From Microbacterium sp. SORGH_AS_0862 (lineage in GTDB: Bacteria > Actinomycetota > Actinomycetes > Actinomycetales > Microbacteriaceae): DNA of 64,000 nucleotides. The notes beneath the pieces were generated by a model. The model did not search any database. It was not told where the DNA came from and worked only from the letters and a program-made list of their open reading frames with translations. Positions 50,148-58,578 of the stretch are shown piece by piece. The DNA lies in the NCBI RefSeq assembly GCF_030818795.1, contig NZ_JAUTAY010000001.1:186001-250000 (forward strand). The letters run 5' to 3'. Both the position numbers and the translations under genes were made by a program. Every line of letters starts with the position of its first letter. Position 1 is the stretch's first letter.

Positions 50148-51136
50148 GGTTGTGGCTCCTTGCAGAACTCGTCGAGGAGTTCGGGGACTGCGGTCGCGGC
50201 TTCAAACTGGGTGAGGTCCAGACGGTATTGCACACCGACGACATGGGATGGTTGAGGCACGATGTCGGCGATGCGCTTCGGGGTGAGCGCGGGGAAATCG
50301 TCGTCGACGAGGAACGTGCGCGGGACCGAACGCAGGGACCAGCGTCGTTGGTACAGCTCGGTGTCGTCATGGCGCCAGCCGACGTCCTTGAGCTTCTTGT
50401 CGAAAAGTTGCCTGCTCTCCTCGGAGAGATCGTCTCGGATGCTGGCGACGACGTCGCCTAGCGCTCTCCCTTGCGATGCGGCACCTGCGGCGGTGACCTG
50501 GACGGAAACGAGGTACAGGGGACGGTCCGGCGAGGGCTGCAGCTGTGACGCCGATGCGATGAGGTGGATTCTGCTCTCGCTTCGGGTGCACTTCACTTCG
50601 ACGCTGAACCCGTCGAACAGGAAGTCGTGTTCTTCCCGGTCGGCGCCGGCCCATGCGTTGACGACATTGGGCGCGGTGACGTGCGTGATGGCCTGCTCGA
50701 GGAAGAGCAGTTCGCCGAAGAGGCCAATCTGTTGTTCGTCCGTCAGCCGTCGCTTGCGGAGCAACAGTTCCTGGAACGAACGGAGACCGTCAGCGACGGC
50801 GTCGGTGAATGAGGTCCCGTTGACGACGAGATCGACGATCGCGGCGATCACCAGGTACGCCTCGTGATGATTCTCCGTGGCGTCGATGGTGAGCTCAAAC
50901 CATTCATCGTCCTCACCGAGCTCCTGGACGACGTCGAACGTGATCCGATCGAAAGCAGTTACGTCGGGAGCTCCGGACTCCGGCGGGACTCTGAGTCGGA
51001 TCCGTTCAGTGGCGGGGTCGATCAGCAGGTAGGTGGGTGGCTGTGCGGACAGCCTGCGAACCGCCGGAAGGGGTTGGTGGAAGTACTTCTCGATGTCATC
51101 GGCGGTGAGGTGGCCGACCTCGTCTCCACCGATCAT
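50144..51136 (-). CDS. PD-(D/E)XK motif protein (DUF4420)
   Basis: About 330 residues. The nuclease signature is HDFLFDGFSVEVKCT near residues 168-182 (Asp, then E-V-K), preceded by IGLFGELLFLEQAI, which is typical of the DUF4420 family found beside Z1 proteins. It probably supplies DNA cleavage in the system. The frame is open to 51337, but the upstream part would overlap the divergent ATPase gene. GAGG eight bases before ATG 51136 supports this start, and the GTG at 51145 is an alternative. First gene of the five-gene minus-strand operon. Confidence 0.88.
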   Translation of the reverse strand: MIGGDEVGHLTADDIEKYFHQPLPAVRRLSAQPPTYLLIDPATERIRLRVPPESGAPDVTAFDRITFDVVQELGEDDEWFELTIDATENHHEAYLVIAAIVDLVVNGTSFTDAVADGLRSFQELLLRKRRLTDEQQIGLFGELLFLEQAITHVTAPNVVNAWAGADREEHDFLFDGFSVEVKCTRSESRIHLIASASQLQPSPDRPLYLVSVQVTAAGAASQGRALGDVVASIRDDLSEESRQLFDKKLKDVGWRHDDTELYQRRWSLRSVPRTFLVDDDFPALTPKRIADIVPQPSHVVGVQYRLDLTQFEAATAVPELLDEFCKEPQP

Positions 51137-51317
51137 CTGCTCCACCTCGTTCGTCGCGGTCTCTATCGCACTCTGACCCCGCCGAGGGCTGCAGTCGGGG
51201 CGACCCGGGAGGTAAGGCGCGGGCGCCGTCGCCCACACCATCCAGAGTAGAGGGCTGGCACACGTGTGGAGCGGGGCGGACAGGGCATGTCGCCGGTGGG
51301 CGGTACCATGACGAAGC

Positions 51318-53378
51318 ATGCTGGGGGAACGAAGCACGACCCGCGCAGACGACGTGTCGCGCGTGGTCGAGCTGCCCCCTGAGAAGGGCGTGCTGACAGC
51401 GATCGGCCGCGATCACACCCTCACCACGGCGCTCGCGGATCTCATCGACAACAGCATCGACGCCCATGCGGACACGGTCACGATCCGTATGGTGACGACC
51501 GACTCGCTACTGCACACCGTTCGAGTGCGGGACAACGGCGACGGGATGTCCGGCGATGAGCTTCAGCTCGCGATGCGTCTCGGTGAACGCAGAGAGTACG
51601 CCACCACCGACCACGGTCATTTCGGGATGGGTTTGAAGGCCGCTTCCCTCAGTCAATCGCGAACACTGACCGTGTTCACATTGGGCGAAGGTGACGTACC
51701 GCGCGCGATACGCATCGGACGGCAAGGCTTCCACGGCGAGGTGCTGACGGACCAGGCGGCATGGAACGGGTTCGAGGACGACCCCGGATCGCTCGACAGC
51801 ACCGGAACGGTCGTCGAGTGGAGCGGCGTGGAGAACGTGTCCCGGGCGTCGAGTCCGACCGAACGGCAGATGTGGCTCGAACGGCTCGTGGGTTCGCTGC
51901 GCACCGAACTCGGGCTCACGTTCCACCGGCTCTTGTCCTGTGGTCGTCTGCGGATCGGTGTGGAGGTGTTCGACGACGCCGTCGCACTCGTCGGCGTGCG
52001 ACGGAATGTGGAACCGGTCGATCCGTTCGGCTTCCAGACCTCGGGCCACGCCGACTACCCGGTCTCTGTGACCGGGGTGACGGACGACGGATGTGAGCTC
52101 ATAGCGGCCCTGAACATACTTCCGCCGAACTCGAAGTCGGCCTCGGCCGAGTTGCTCGGGCGTCCTCGGCGGGAATGGCAGGGCTTCTACATCTACCGGA
52201 ACGATCGTCTCCTCCACGCCGCGGGATGGTTGGAGCAGGCCCACTCCGATCGCCGACTCCAACTCGCGCGCGTAGCAATCGACCTCACCCCCGCCCTCGA
52301 GACCCACCTCCGCATCAACCACGAGAAGCACGGCGTAAGGCCTCTCGAGGGATTCGGACTCGCCCTCCAACGAGCACGATCGACCAACGGGATCGGCTTC
52401 GAACGGTTCCTCGAGGATGCGCGAGACACGTTCCAACGCGCGAACAAGCGAAGGACCGGCATCAAGCCCCTCATCCCGATGAGCGAAGGACTCTCCGAGA
52501 GCCTGACGGAGAAGGTTCGAGAGCGCATCGGCGAGCGCGAAGACGTCCAGCCCATCGCGATGCGATGGCGTCAGCTCGAAGAGGGACGGGTGTTCCTCTT
52601 CGACCCGGACGCCCGCACGATCTGGCTGAACGACGGCTACCGGACCGCGATCGGCGGTGTCACCGGTGACGCGCCGCTGCTGAAGACGTTGACCTACCTC
52701 CTGCTCCAGGACCGCTTCGCCAGCAAGCATGTGAGAAGAGGCACGAAGGAGGAGATCGAAGCCTGGCAGTCCGTCCTGATGGACGCTCTGCTCGAGCAGA
52801 TCGGTGCGGACGGCTACAGAAGCACCCCATCAGTGGATGACGATGCCTCGCCGTCACCGCTTCGCGGACTCGACAAAGTCGGGCATCTCACCCCCGCCGC
52901 ATCGGATGGCGTCCCCGACTCGGCAGAGCCAGCCGATTACGCCGTACCGGCGGTCCCGCCGGAACAAGTCGACGAGACAACGGAGAGCTCTCCCGAAGTC
53001 ACGAGAGCTGACCCTTCGGTCATCACGGAGCTCTACAGCAAGGGTGCGACGATCGCTGAGACAGCGCAGCAGCTCGCCGTGGATGGCCGCGCGGTCGCCC
53101 GTGTCCTGTGTCTGCATGTACTCGGTCTGGACGAGCCGCTGGATGACGAATCCCTGTCTCCTCGGCACGGTTTGGTCTACACGCCCGGGGAACGGGAACG
53201 GATAGTCGCCGCGTACCGGTCAGGAACCCCGATCGCGCGGATCGCTCAGGACACGGGCAGAACACCGCTCGCTGTGGCCTGGCAGCTCCTCGACCACCCG
53301 AGCCGACCCGTCCTCGTCAAACGGTCTCTGATCCGGCGTCTACGCCGCGCCACGCCGGATGGAGATCATGATGTCTGA
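51318..53378 (+). CDS. MORC/MutL-type GHKL ATPase with C-terminal HTH repeats
   Basis: The 686-residue protein has the GHKL ATP site at the N-terminus: N box ALADLIDNSIDAHAD (Asn45), G1 RDNGDGM, G2 GHFGMGLKAAS. A transducer-like domain with GFYIYRNDRLLHAAGW and a lid-type NHEKHGVRP follows. After a linker rich in Pro and acidic residues (about 500-570), two helix-turn-helix repeats end the protein: VITELYSKGATIAETAQQLA and RIVAAYRSGTPIARIAQDTG. This architecture fits the MORC-like ATPases found in bacterial restriction-modification operons. It overlaps the methyltransferase start by eight bases. Confidence 0.9.
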   Translation: MLGERSTTRADDVSRVVELPPEKGVLTAIGRDHTLTTALADLIDNSIDAHADTVTIRMVTTDSLLHTVRVRDNGDGMSGDELQLAMRLGERREYATTDHGHFGMGLKAASLSQSRTLTVFTLGEGDVPRAIRIGRQGFHGEVLTDQAAWNGFEDDPGSLDSTGTVVEWSGVENVSRASSPTERQMWLERLVGSLRTELGLTFHRLLSCGRLRIGVEVFDDAVALVGVRRNVEPVDPFGFQTSGHADYPVSVTGVTDDGCELIAALNILPPNSKSASAELLGRPRREWQGFYIYRNDRLLHAAGWLEQAHSDRRLQLARVAIDLTPALETHLRINHEKHGVRPLEGFGLALQRARSTNGIGFERFLEDARDTFQRANKRRTGIKPLIPMSEGLSESLTEKVRERIGEREDVQPIAMRWRQLEEGRVFLFDPDARTIWLNDGYRTAIGGVTGDAPLLKTLTYLLLQDRFASKHVRRGTKEEIEAWQSVLMDALLEQIGADGYRSTPSVDDDASPSPLRGLDKVGHLTPAASDGVPDSAEPADYAVPAVPPEQVDETTESSPEVTRADPSVITELYSKGATIAETAQQLAVDGRAVARVLCLHVLGLDEPLDDESLSPRHGLVYTPGERERIVAAYRSGTPIARIAQDTGRTPLAVAWQLLDHPSRPVLVKRSLIRRLRRATPDGDHDV

Positions 53379-54570
53379 GGCTCGGGTCGAGCCGGCTAAA
53401 CTCACTAGAATGAGCACCCCTCTGGCGTATGATGCCGCCGTTTCGAATGGCGACACCACCGTGCCCGAGAACGCCCCGAGCGAAGGCGCGATCCGCGTGC
53501 TCGATCTGTTCGCCGGCGCGGGAGGGCTCACGGCTGGGTTCCATCAGGCGTCCAAACGGTTCCGTTCGGTTCGAGCGGTCGAGTGGGACCTCGCTGCCGC
53601 AGCCTCGTACGAGGCCACATTCGGCGAAGGCATCGTGTATGCGGGCTCGATCCAGGACTGGCTCGCGACAGGCGAGTCACCGGAGATCGATGTGATCGTC
53701 GGCGGCCCTCCGTGCCAAGGGTTCTCCACACTGGGCAAACGCGAGATCGAGGACGAACGCAACCACTTGTGGCGCGAGTACGCCACTACGATCGTTCGCA
53801 CGCAGCCCAAGTACTTCATCGTTGAGAACGTCGCCGAATTCGCACGGTCACCACAGTTCCAGCGATTCAAGCGGGCAACATACGGCCAGGGGAAACTGCG
53901 CGACTACAGCTTCCGCCACGCCATCTTCAACTCCGCAGACTTCGGCGCCCCACAAGCGCGCAAACGCGCCGTCTTGATCGGCTACAGACGCGACCTGGGC
54001 TTTCCCGGATTCCCCACGCCCAGCCACAGTGCCTCACCGGAGACGGACGGCAAGCTCCCGTACCGAACCGTCGCCGATGCCCTGGCAGGCGTTCCCCTCG
54101 TGCCGGACCGGGACGATGAGTTCGACACGTACAGGACGACATTCTCGGGCAAGACTTTCGCCGGCTCGTTCCATCCGCGACAGTTGCATTGGAGCCGCAA
54201 CTACGCCGATATCTCCCGCCGGCGGTTCGCCGCGATCCCCGAGGGCGGGAACCGCTTCAACCTGCCAGAAGACCTATTGGCACCGTGCTGGGTAAACCAT
54301 AAGACGGGATCGGCGGACGTCATGGGACGGCTGCGTTGGGAGCGACCCTCCGTGACGATCAGGACCGAGTTCTTCAAGCCCGAGAAGGGGCGGTACCTCC
54401 ATCCGACGGAGGACCGGGCGATCACCCACTACGAGGCGGCTCTGTTGCAGGGCTTCCCCGCTGATCACCGCTTTGTCGGCTCACGCACAGCCATCGCCCG
54501 CCAAATCGGTAACGCCGTTCCCATTGCGCTGGGAGCCGCCGTAGCTGACGTTCTTGCGCGCGCGCTCTGA
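53371..54570 (+). CDS. dcm: DNA (cytosine-5-)-methyltransferase
   Basis: The 399-residue C5 methylase has motif I VLDLFAGAGGLTAGFHQA, motif IV with the catalytic Cys in GGPPCQGFSTLGKR near residue 114, motif VI ENVAEFA, motif VIII QARKRAVLIGY, and motifs IX-X ending RQIGNAVPIALGAAV. All are intact. The variable target-recognition region (about 230-320) gives no hint of the recognised site. GGAG six bases ahead supports ATG 53371, overlapping the ATPase gene. It would protect host DNA from the nuclease operon, and its product 5mC explains the vsr gene. Confidence 0.94.
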   Translation: MSEARVEPAKLTRMSTPLAYDAAVSNGDTTVPENAPSEGAIRVLDLFAGAGGLTAGFHQASKRFRSVRAVEWDLAAAASYEATFGEGIVYAGSIQDWLATGESPEIDVIVGGPPCQGFSTLGKREIEDERNHLWREYATTIVRTQPKYFIVENVAEFARSPQFQRFKRATYGQGKLRDYSFRHAIFNSADFGAPQARKRAVLIGYRRDLGFPGFPTPSHSASPETDGKLPYRTVADALAGVPLVPDRDDEFDTYRTTFSGKTFAGSFHPRQLHWSRNYADISRRRFAAIPEGGNRFNLPEDLLAPCWVNHKTGSADVMGRLRWERPSVTIRTEFFKPEKGRYLHPTEDRAITHYEAALLQGFPADHRFVGSRTAIARQIGNAVPIALGAAVADVLARAL

Positions 54571-54626
54571 GTGTCTTCCTCGAGGACCGTGTCGGCTGCA
54601 GCGGGAATCTGACTGTGTTTTATGAG

Positions 54627-56630
54627 TCAATAATCAGCTCCGAAGTCGTTGTCCTGCGGTCCTATCCCTTCTCGGCGTTCTGAGCGCTGACGGTAGGAGG
54701 TGCCCTGCTGAAGGACTTCCCGAGTCATCGCGACCTCGCGAGCACGTCTTGAGAACGAGTCGGCAGAAAGATCACCCTCGAGGATGGCCTGGTAGTTCTC
54801 GTAGTGCTTCGCGGTGCGAGCGTGGACATCGCCCCAAGTGAGCAGCTCGATGTCGGTGCGCCGTTGCCAGGTTTCGAGCGTGGTCGGTGTCATGGCGTAG
54901 TGCTTGCCCGTGATGAAGGCTCCCCGAACATCGGAGCGAGCTTGTCCGAGCTTGTTGACGTAGCGCTCGAGTTGCTGAAGGTCCTCGAGTGTTGCGGGGT
55001 GTTCGCTTCGCTTGATTTCGATCACCACGGTTTGACCGTCTCCCGAGAGAGCGAGGAAGTCGTACCTTGTGTCATCCCGCGCGGGCGAATCCTCAGCTCC
55101 CCACTCGCGGAGCTGCTTGCTGATCGTTGTCTCCTCCGACAGGACCTGCCAGTCTGGATTGAGAAGCCATGGGTATCGCGCTACGAGGTCATGCATGTTG
55201 TCTTGACCGGTGATATGCGCCGTCTCTGCGGCGTTGTTCACGATCATCCCGAAGAACTTCTGAACGATTTCGATTCGCCCCTTGATCACCTCGAGGAGGG
55301 CGCGACTTTCAAGCATGCGCCACCCATGAATGTACGAGACGGCTTTTGCGAACTGTTCGGGGTCTTCCGAAGCGTCATCGAGCTCAGAAATGTAGTCGTG
55401 GAACTGGCGGTACTCGAACGCTTGGATGATCGTGTCGGCGAGGGGAAGGATCTTCTCCGGAGGCGTATCGGAGCTTCCGAGGGAGTGTATGAACTTCTTC
55501 GCCTTGTCCCGCGACGGCTTATCGAGTTGGTTCAGGCGGAGGGCGAGTGTCTCGTCGCTCAGCACCGCTTTCTCAGCTTGCTCCCCTCGGGCTTTGGTTC
55601 GCTCGCGGAGGAGTCGACGTGTGAGTGCTTCTCCCCATGCCTTGAAGGCGAGCGTGCTCTCGTCATCCCAGTCGATTTCTTGACGATCCGTGGAGATGCG
55701 ATCCGAGTCGTCGTCCACTCCCTCGTCGAGGAAGTCGGCTTCGATGACTCCGGTGAGGTACTTCGTACCGTGCTGTCCGCTTGCGGTGCCCTCGACCCCG
55801 AAGAAGTATGGCGGAGCCTGTGCGGTCTTGCCGTTCACGAGAACCGTGAAGCCTTGAAGCTCAGTGGCCAGAACCGTGGACGAAAACCCGGCCCACCAGG
55901 TGACCTTATTGCCGTCGTCGAGGGTGACCTCCTGCTCGCCGCTGATGGGCTCGCGAAGGGTGAGGCTCAAAGTGGGCTGGCGGAGATCTTCGCCGTTGAT
56001 CGCGATACGCATCTTGCCGACAACGGTTCTGCTGAATCTACGAGCGAGCGCTTGATGGAGGCCTGCGACATCAGGAGGAGTCTTGTGCTTCAGTGCCTTC
56101 ATCGAAATCCGCGTACCGCTGCTATACGGCAGGTCCGATGGTACGTCGCCGACTGTTCCCAAGAGTTCGAGTTTCTTGCTCTGACCTCCCTCAGCTTTCA
56201 GCTTCTTGCCGTCCAGGTCGACCGAAGTCGCGACACCGTCGCGCCAAGTGAGAATGCTCATAGTGCGACCTAGTCCGAAGCCCGCGAGCTTGCCGACTCC
56301 CTTACGCCCCATGATGGATCGGCCTGCGGGCGCTTCTTGGCCATCTGCCCGCCTGTTGCGTCCGATGACGAGGTAGTCCTCATCGACCTGGTCGGCAGAC
56401 ATTCCCATACCGTTGTCGGTGACGGAAATGACGCTCGTCTCGAGGTTGTACACGGACGCCTGGGGAACTTGGATCTGTACTTCCGTGGCTCCCGCGTCCC
56501 ACGCGTTGGCGACCAACTCAGCAATTGCGACATCGCGACGCTTGTACATCTGAGTGCCGAGATGCTCGAGGGTCCTACCTAGAACAGTGATCTCGAACGA
56601 GCGTTGGGTCGCTGGGGCCATACGCGTCAT
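54627..56630 (-). CDS. GHKL ATPase fused to a PD-(D/E)XK-like nuclease domain
   Basis: About 667 residues. The N-terminal GHKL site reads AIAELVANAWDAGATEVQIQ (N box), VTDNGMGMSADQ and GRKGVGKLAGFGLG. A helical middle follows, and a C-terminal domain with YDFLALSGDGQTVVIEIKRS, where Asp and the E-I-K triplet form a restriction-endonuclease-like core, as in Shedu/DUF4263-type nucleases. Next comes VNKLGQARSDVRGAFITGKH. The combination of switchable ATPase and nuclease suggests a single-gene antiphage effector (inference). Start codons at 56651, 56630 and 56621 are all possible. It sits between the dcm and integrase genes. Confidence 0.82.
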   Translation of the reverse strand: MTRMAPATQRSFEITVLGRTLEHLGTQMYKRRDVAIAELVANAWDAGATEVQIQVPQASVYNLETSVISVTDNGMGMSADQVDEDYLVIGRNRRADGQEAPAGRSIMGRKGVGKLAGFGLGRTMSILTWRDGVATSVDLDGKKLKAEGGQSKKLELLGTVGDVPSDLPYSSGTRISMKALKHKTPPDVAGLHQALARRFSRTVVGKMRIAINGEDLRQPTLSLTLREPISGEQEVTLDDGNKVTWWAGFSSTVLATELQGFTVLVNGKTAQAPPYFFGVEGTASGQHGTKYLTGVIEADFLDEGVDDDSDRISTDRQEIDWDDESTLAFKAWGEALTRRLLRERTKARGEQAEKAVLSDETLALRLNQLDKPSRDKAKKFIHSLGSSDTPPEKILPLADTIIQAFEYRQFHDYISELDDASEDPEQFAKAVSYIHGWRMLESRALLEVIKGRIEIVQKFFGMIVNNAAETAHITGQDNMHDLVARYPWLLNPDWQVLSEETTISKQLREWGAEDSPARDDTRYDFLALSGDGQTVVIEIKRSEHPATLEDLQQLERYVNKLGQARSDVRGAFITGKHYAMTPTTLETWQRRTDIELLTWGDVHARTAKHYENYQAILEGDLSADSFSRRAREVAMTREVLQQGTSYRQRSERREGIGPQDNDFGADY

Positions 56631-56728
56631 CGTAGCGACGGCATCCCCCATCACACGGTCATGGGCCGCGGAGACGCATGGCTTGGCCGGGGAGGCCAAA
56701 CCATGTCGACTCGCGGAAGGCGTTCTAG

Positions 56729-57910
56729 TCAGCCCGCTCTCCCGAAGGCTTGCTCGAGGAAATCGGCGGTGGCGGGGTTCACGGTCTCGTTGCGGCGGAT
56801 GTAGTGCTCGCGGGTGATCGCGGGGTCGCTGTGGCCGAGGAGCTCTGAGGCGAGCTGGAGCCCTCCGATGTCGTTGATCGCGGTGGCGGCGGTGCGGCGA
56901 AACCGATGTGGGGTGACGTCCTCGATGCCGGCTTGGTCCATGACGTCGCGGAGCTGGCGGCGGACGTTGTTCGTCGTGTGCGGTGTTCCGACGCGTGTAG
57001 CGAACAACAGCGTCTCCGGGCGGGCGAAGCGCAGGCCGCGGACCCGAGCGCGGACCGCGCGAAGTGCGAACCCGGGGAGAGCGACGCGGCGGACCGAACG
57101 TGCGGTCTTCGGATGATCCTGCCGATGTGTGGGCTCACCTTTGCGGCTGACGATCGTCCCGGCTAGGCGGACCATCGGAACGGGTGCGTCGAGGTCGAGG
57201 TCAGCGACGCGGATCGCGAGGACCTCGCCGATACGGGCGGACGTACCGAGCATGACCTCGACGATCTGACCGAGCTGTCCGTCGGGGCGGGGACCGGCGA
57301 GGATGGGCCGGTTCTCCCAGTCGCGGATCGCGGCGCGGATGGCGGTGATCTCGTCCCAGGTGAACACGTCGGGACTGCGCGTGGGTCTCCGCAGACGCGA
57401 GACGTGGTCCATGGGATTGCGCGGGAGGATCTCGTGGCGGACGGCAAGTCCGAGGGCGAGACGGAGAACGACGCGGGCTTGGCGTGCGCGGTTGTAGCTC
57501 TGCTTCGCGAGTTGCTTGAGGAAGTAGTCGCAGCGGGCCACGCCGATCTCGCGGAGGGTGACGTCCCGGAAGAACGGCAGCACGAGGGTACGCATGTTCC
57601 GCTCGTAGAGTTGCCGTGTCGTGCGGGAGAGGCGGTCTTCGAGTTCCATGTCCTCCAGCCAGTATCCGACCAGCGCGGTGAACGCGCTGTCGGCGCTCAT
57701 CCCGGTGAAACCGGGGTGGAATAGCGAGCGATCGGCGAGCTTCTTCTTCAGCGCGCGTTCCGCGGCGGGCCTCGTAGTGGCGGTGGATTGGACCTCTCGG
57801 CTCTTGCCGTCCCAGTCGCGGTAGCGGGTGCGCGCCGCGTATCGCCCGCTGGGCTGACGTCGGATGGAGATGGTGCCGTAGGTGCCGATCGGGGTGCGAG
57901 GTCTAGCCAC
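56729..57910 (-). CDS. Tyrosine-type site-specific recombinase (integrase)
   Basis: The 393-residue integrase is phage/AICE type. It has an N-terminal AP2-like arm-binding part (YGTISIRRQPSGRYAARTRY), a SAM-like core-binding domain, and the catalytic domain. There Arg is in GTSARIGEVLAIR near 225, HxxR in VTPHRFRRTAAT near 333, and GHSDPAITREHY carries the late His and the nucleophilic Tyr near 366. All catalytic residues are intact, so it should be active. No repeat flanking the island was found by eye beside it. Confidence 0.92.
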   Translation of the reverse strand: MARPRTPIGTYGTISIRRQPSGRYAARTRYRDWDGKSREVQSTATTRPAAERALKKKLADRSLFHPGFTGMSADSAFTALVGYWLEDMELEDRLSRTTRQLYERNMRTLVLPFFRDVTLREIGVARCDYFLKQLAKQSYNRARQARVVLRLALGLAVRHEILPRNPMDHVSRLRRPTRSPDVFTWDEITAIRAAIRDWENRPILAGPRPDGQLGQIVEVMLGTSARIGEVLAIRVADLDLDAPVPMVRLAGTIVSRKGEPTHRQDHPKTARSVRRVALPGFALRAVRARVRGLRFARPETLLFATRVGTPHTTNNVRRQLRDVMDQAGIEDVTPHRFRRTAATAINDIGGLQLASELLGHSDPAITREHYIRRNETVNPATADFLEQAFGRAG

Positions 57911-58060
57911 GAAGCGAGCGCTCCCCCGTCTTCGCGTGAACGTGAGTCCGGTTCGGCGAAGCTACGACGCGGTGACGGCGGATGCGGTGTGGAGAAGGCA
58001 TCCCTCCAGTCTGCCGATCATCGTCGATCGCGGCCCACGCGCTCGATCGCCGGGCGCGAG

Positions 58061-58414
58061 CTACGCTTCCGCTGTCTCCGAGGACGGTCGTCGGAGGTTA
58101 CGTCTCGCTTGGTGTTCATGGACACGCGCCCTCGCCAGGAGCAGCAGGCTGATCGGGCCGAAGAGAACGAACTTCAGCGCATTCCACAAACACATGGCGA
58201 AGACGACGTAGAGCCACGGCGACCAGCCTCCGTTGATGAGCGCGATGCTCACCGCGGCGCCGAAGAAGTAGACGATGCCGAGCCCCATAGCGGGAACGCC
58301 CCACTTGAGACCACGTCTAGTACGGAGTCGGTCTAGCAGGATGTTGGTGGGCATCCATCGGCGCAGGAAGGTGCGCGTACGGACGCTAAGTGTCCAGAGG
58401 GTGCGGATGAGCAT
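58061..58414 (-). CDS. Small membrane protein in the mobile region
   Basis: The 117-residue protein has a basic N-terminus (RTRTFLRRWMPTNILLDRLR) and two or three transmembrane helices (VPAMGLGIVYFFGAAVSIAL, WLYVVFAMCLWNALKFVLFG). Similar small proteins occur beside integrases and relaxases in Microbacteriaceae elements, sometimes labelled sulfate permease without support. Role unknown. It lies between integrase and relaxase, all on the minus strand. Confidence 0.6.
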   Translation of the reverse strand: MLIRTLWTLSVRTRTFLRRWMPTNILLDRLRTRRGLKWGVPAMGLGIVYFFGAAVSIALINGGWSPWLYVVFAMCLWNALKFVLFGPISLLLLARARVHEHQARRNLRRPSSETAEA

Positions 58415-58578
58415 CAGGGGTCCTCGCTTTCAGGCCAACACGGTTGGTGCGGCGTGGTCCTGAGCTTTGAGGTCCCCAAGGGGTCTGAGTCGCCCGCCGG
58501 AACGGGGTCGGCCAACGATTGTCCTGCCGCTGCCCCCAGGCTACGCCGGTCTGCTGACGACCGGAAGGGCGCGGGCTG

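Noticed and set aside
56700..58578. Search for a second attachment site (copy of the tRNA-Pro 3' end) beside the integrase
   Set aside because: No match to TTCCGGTCGGGATG or to the tRNA T-arm was found by eye, so the island ends are left undefined.
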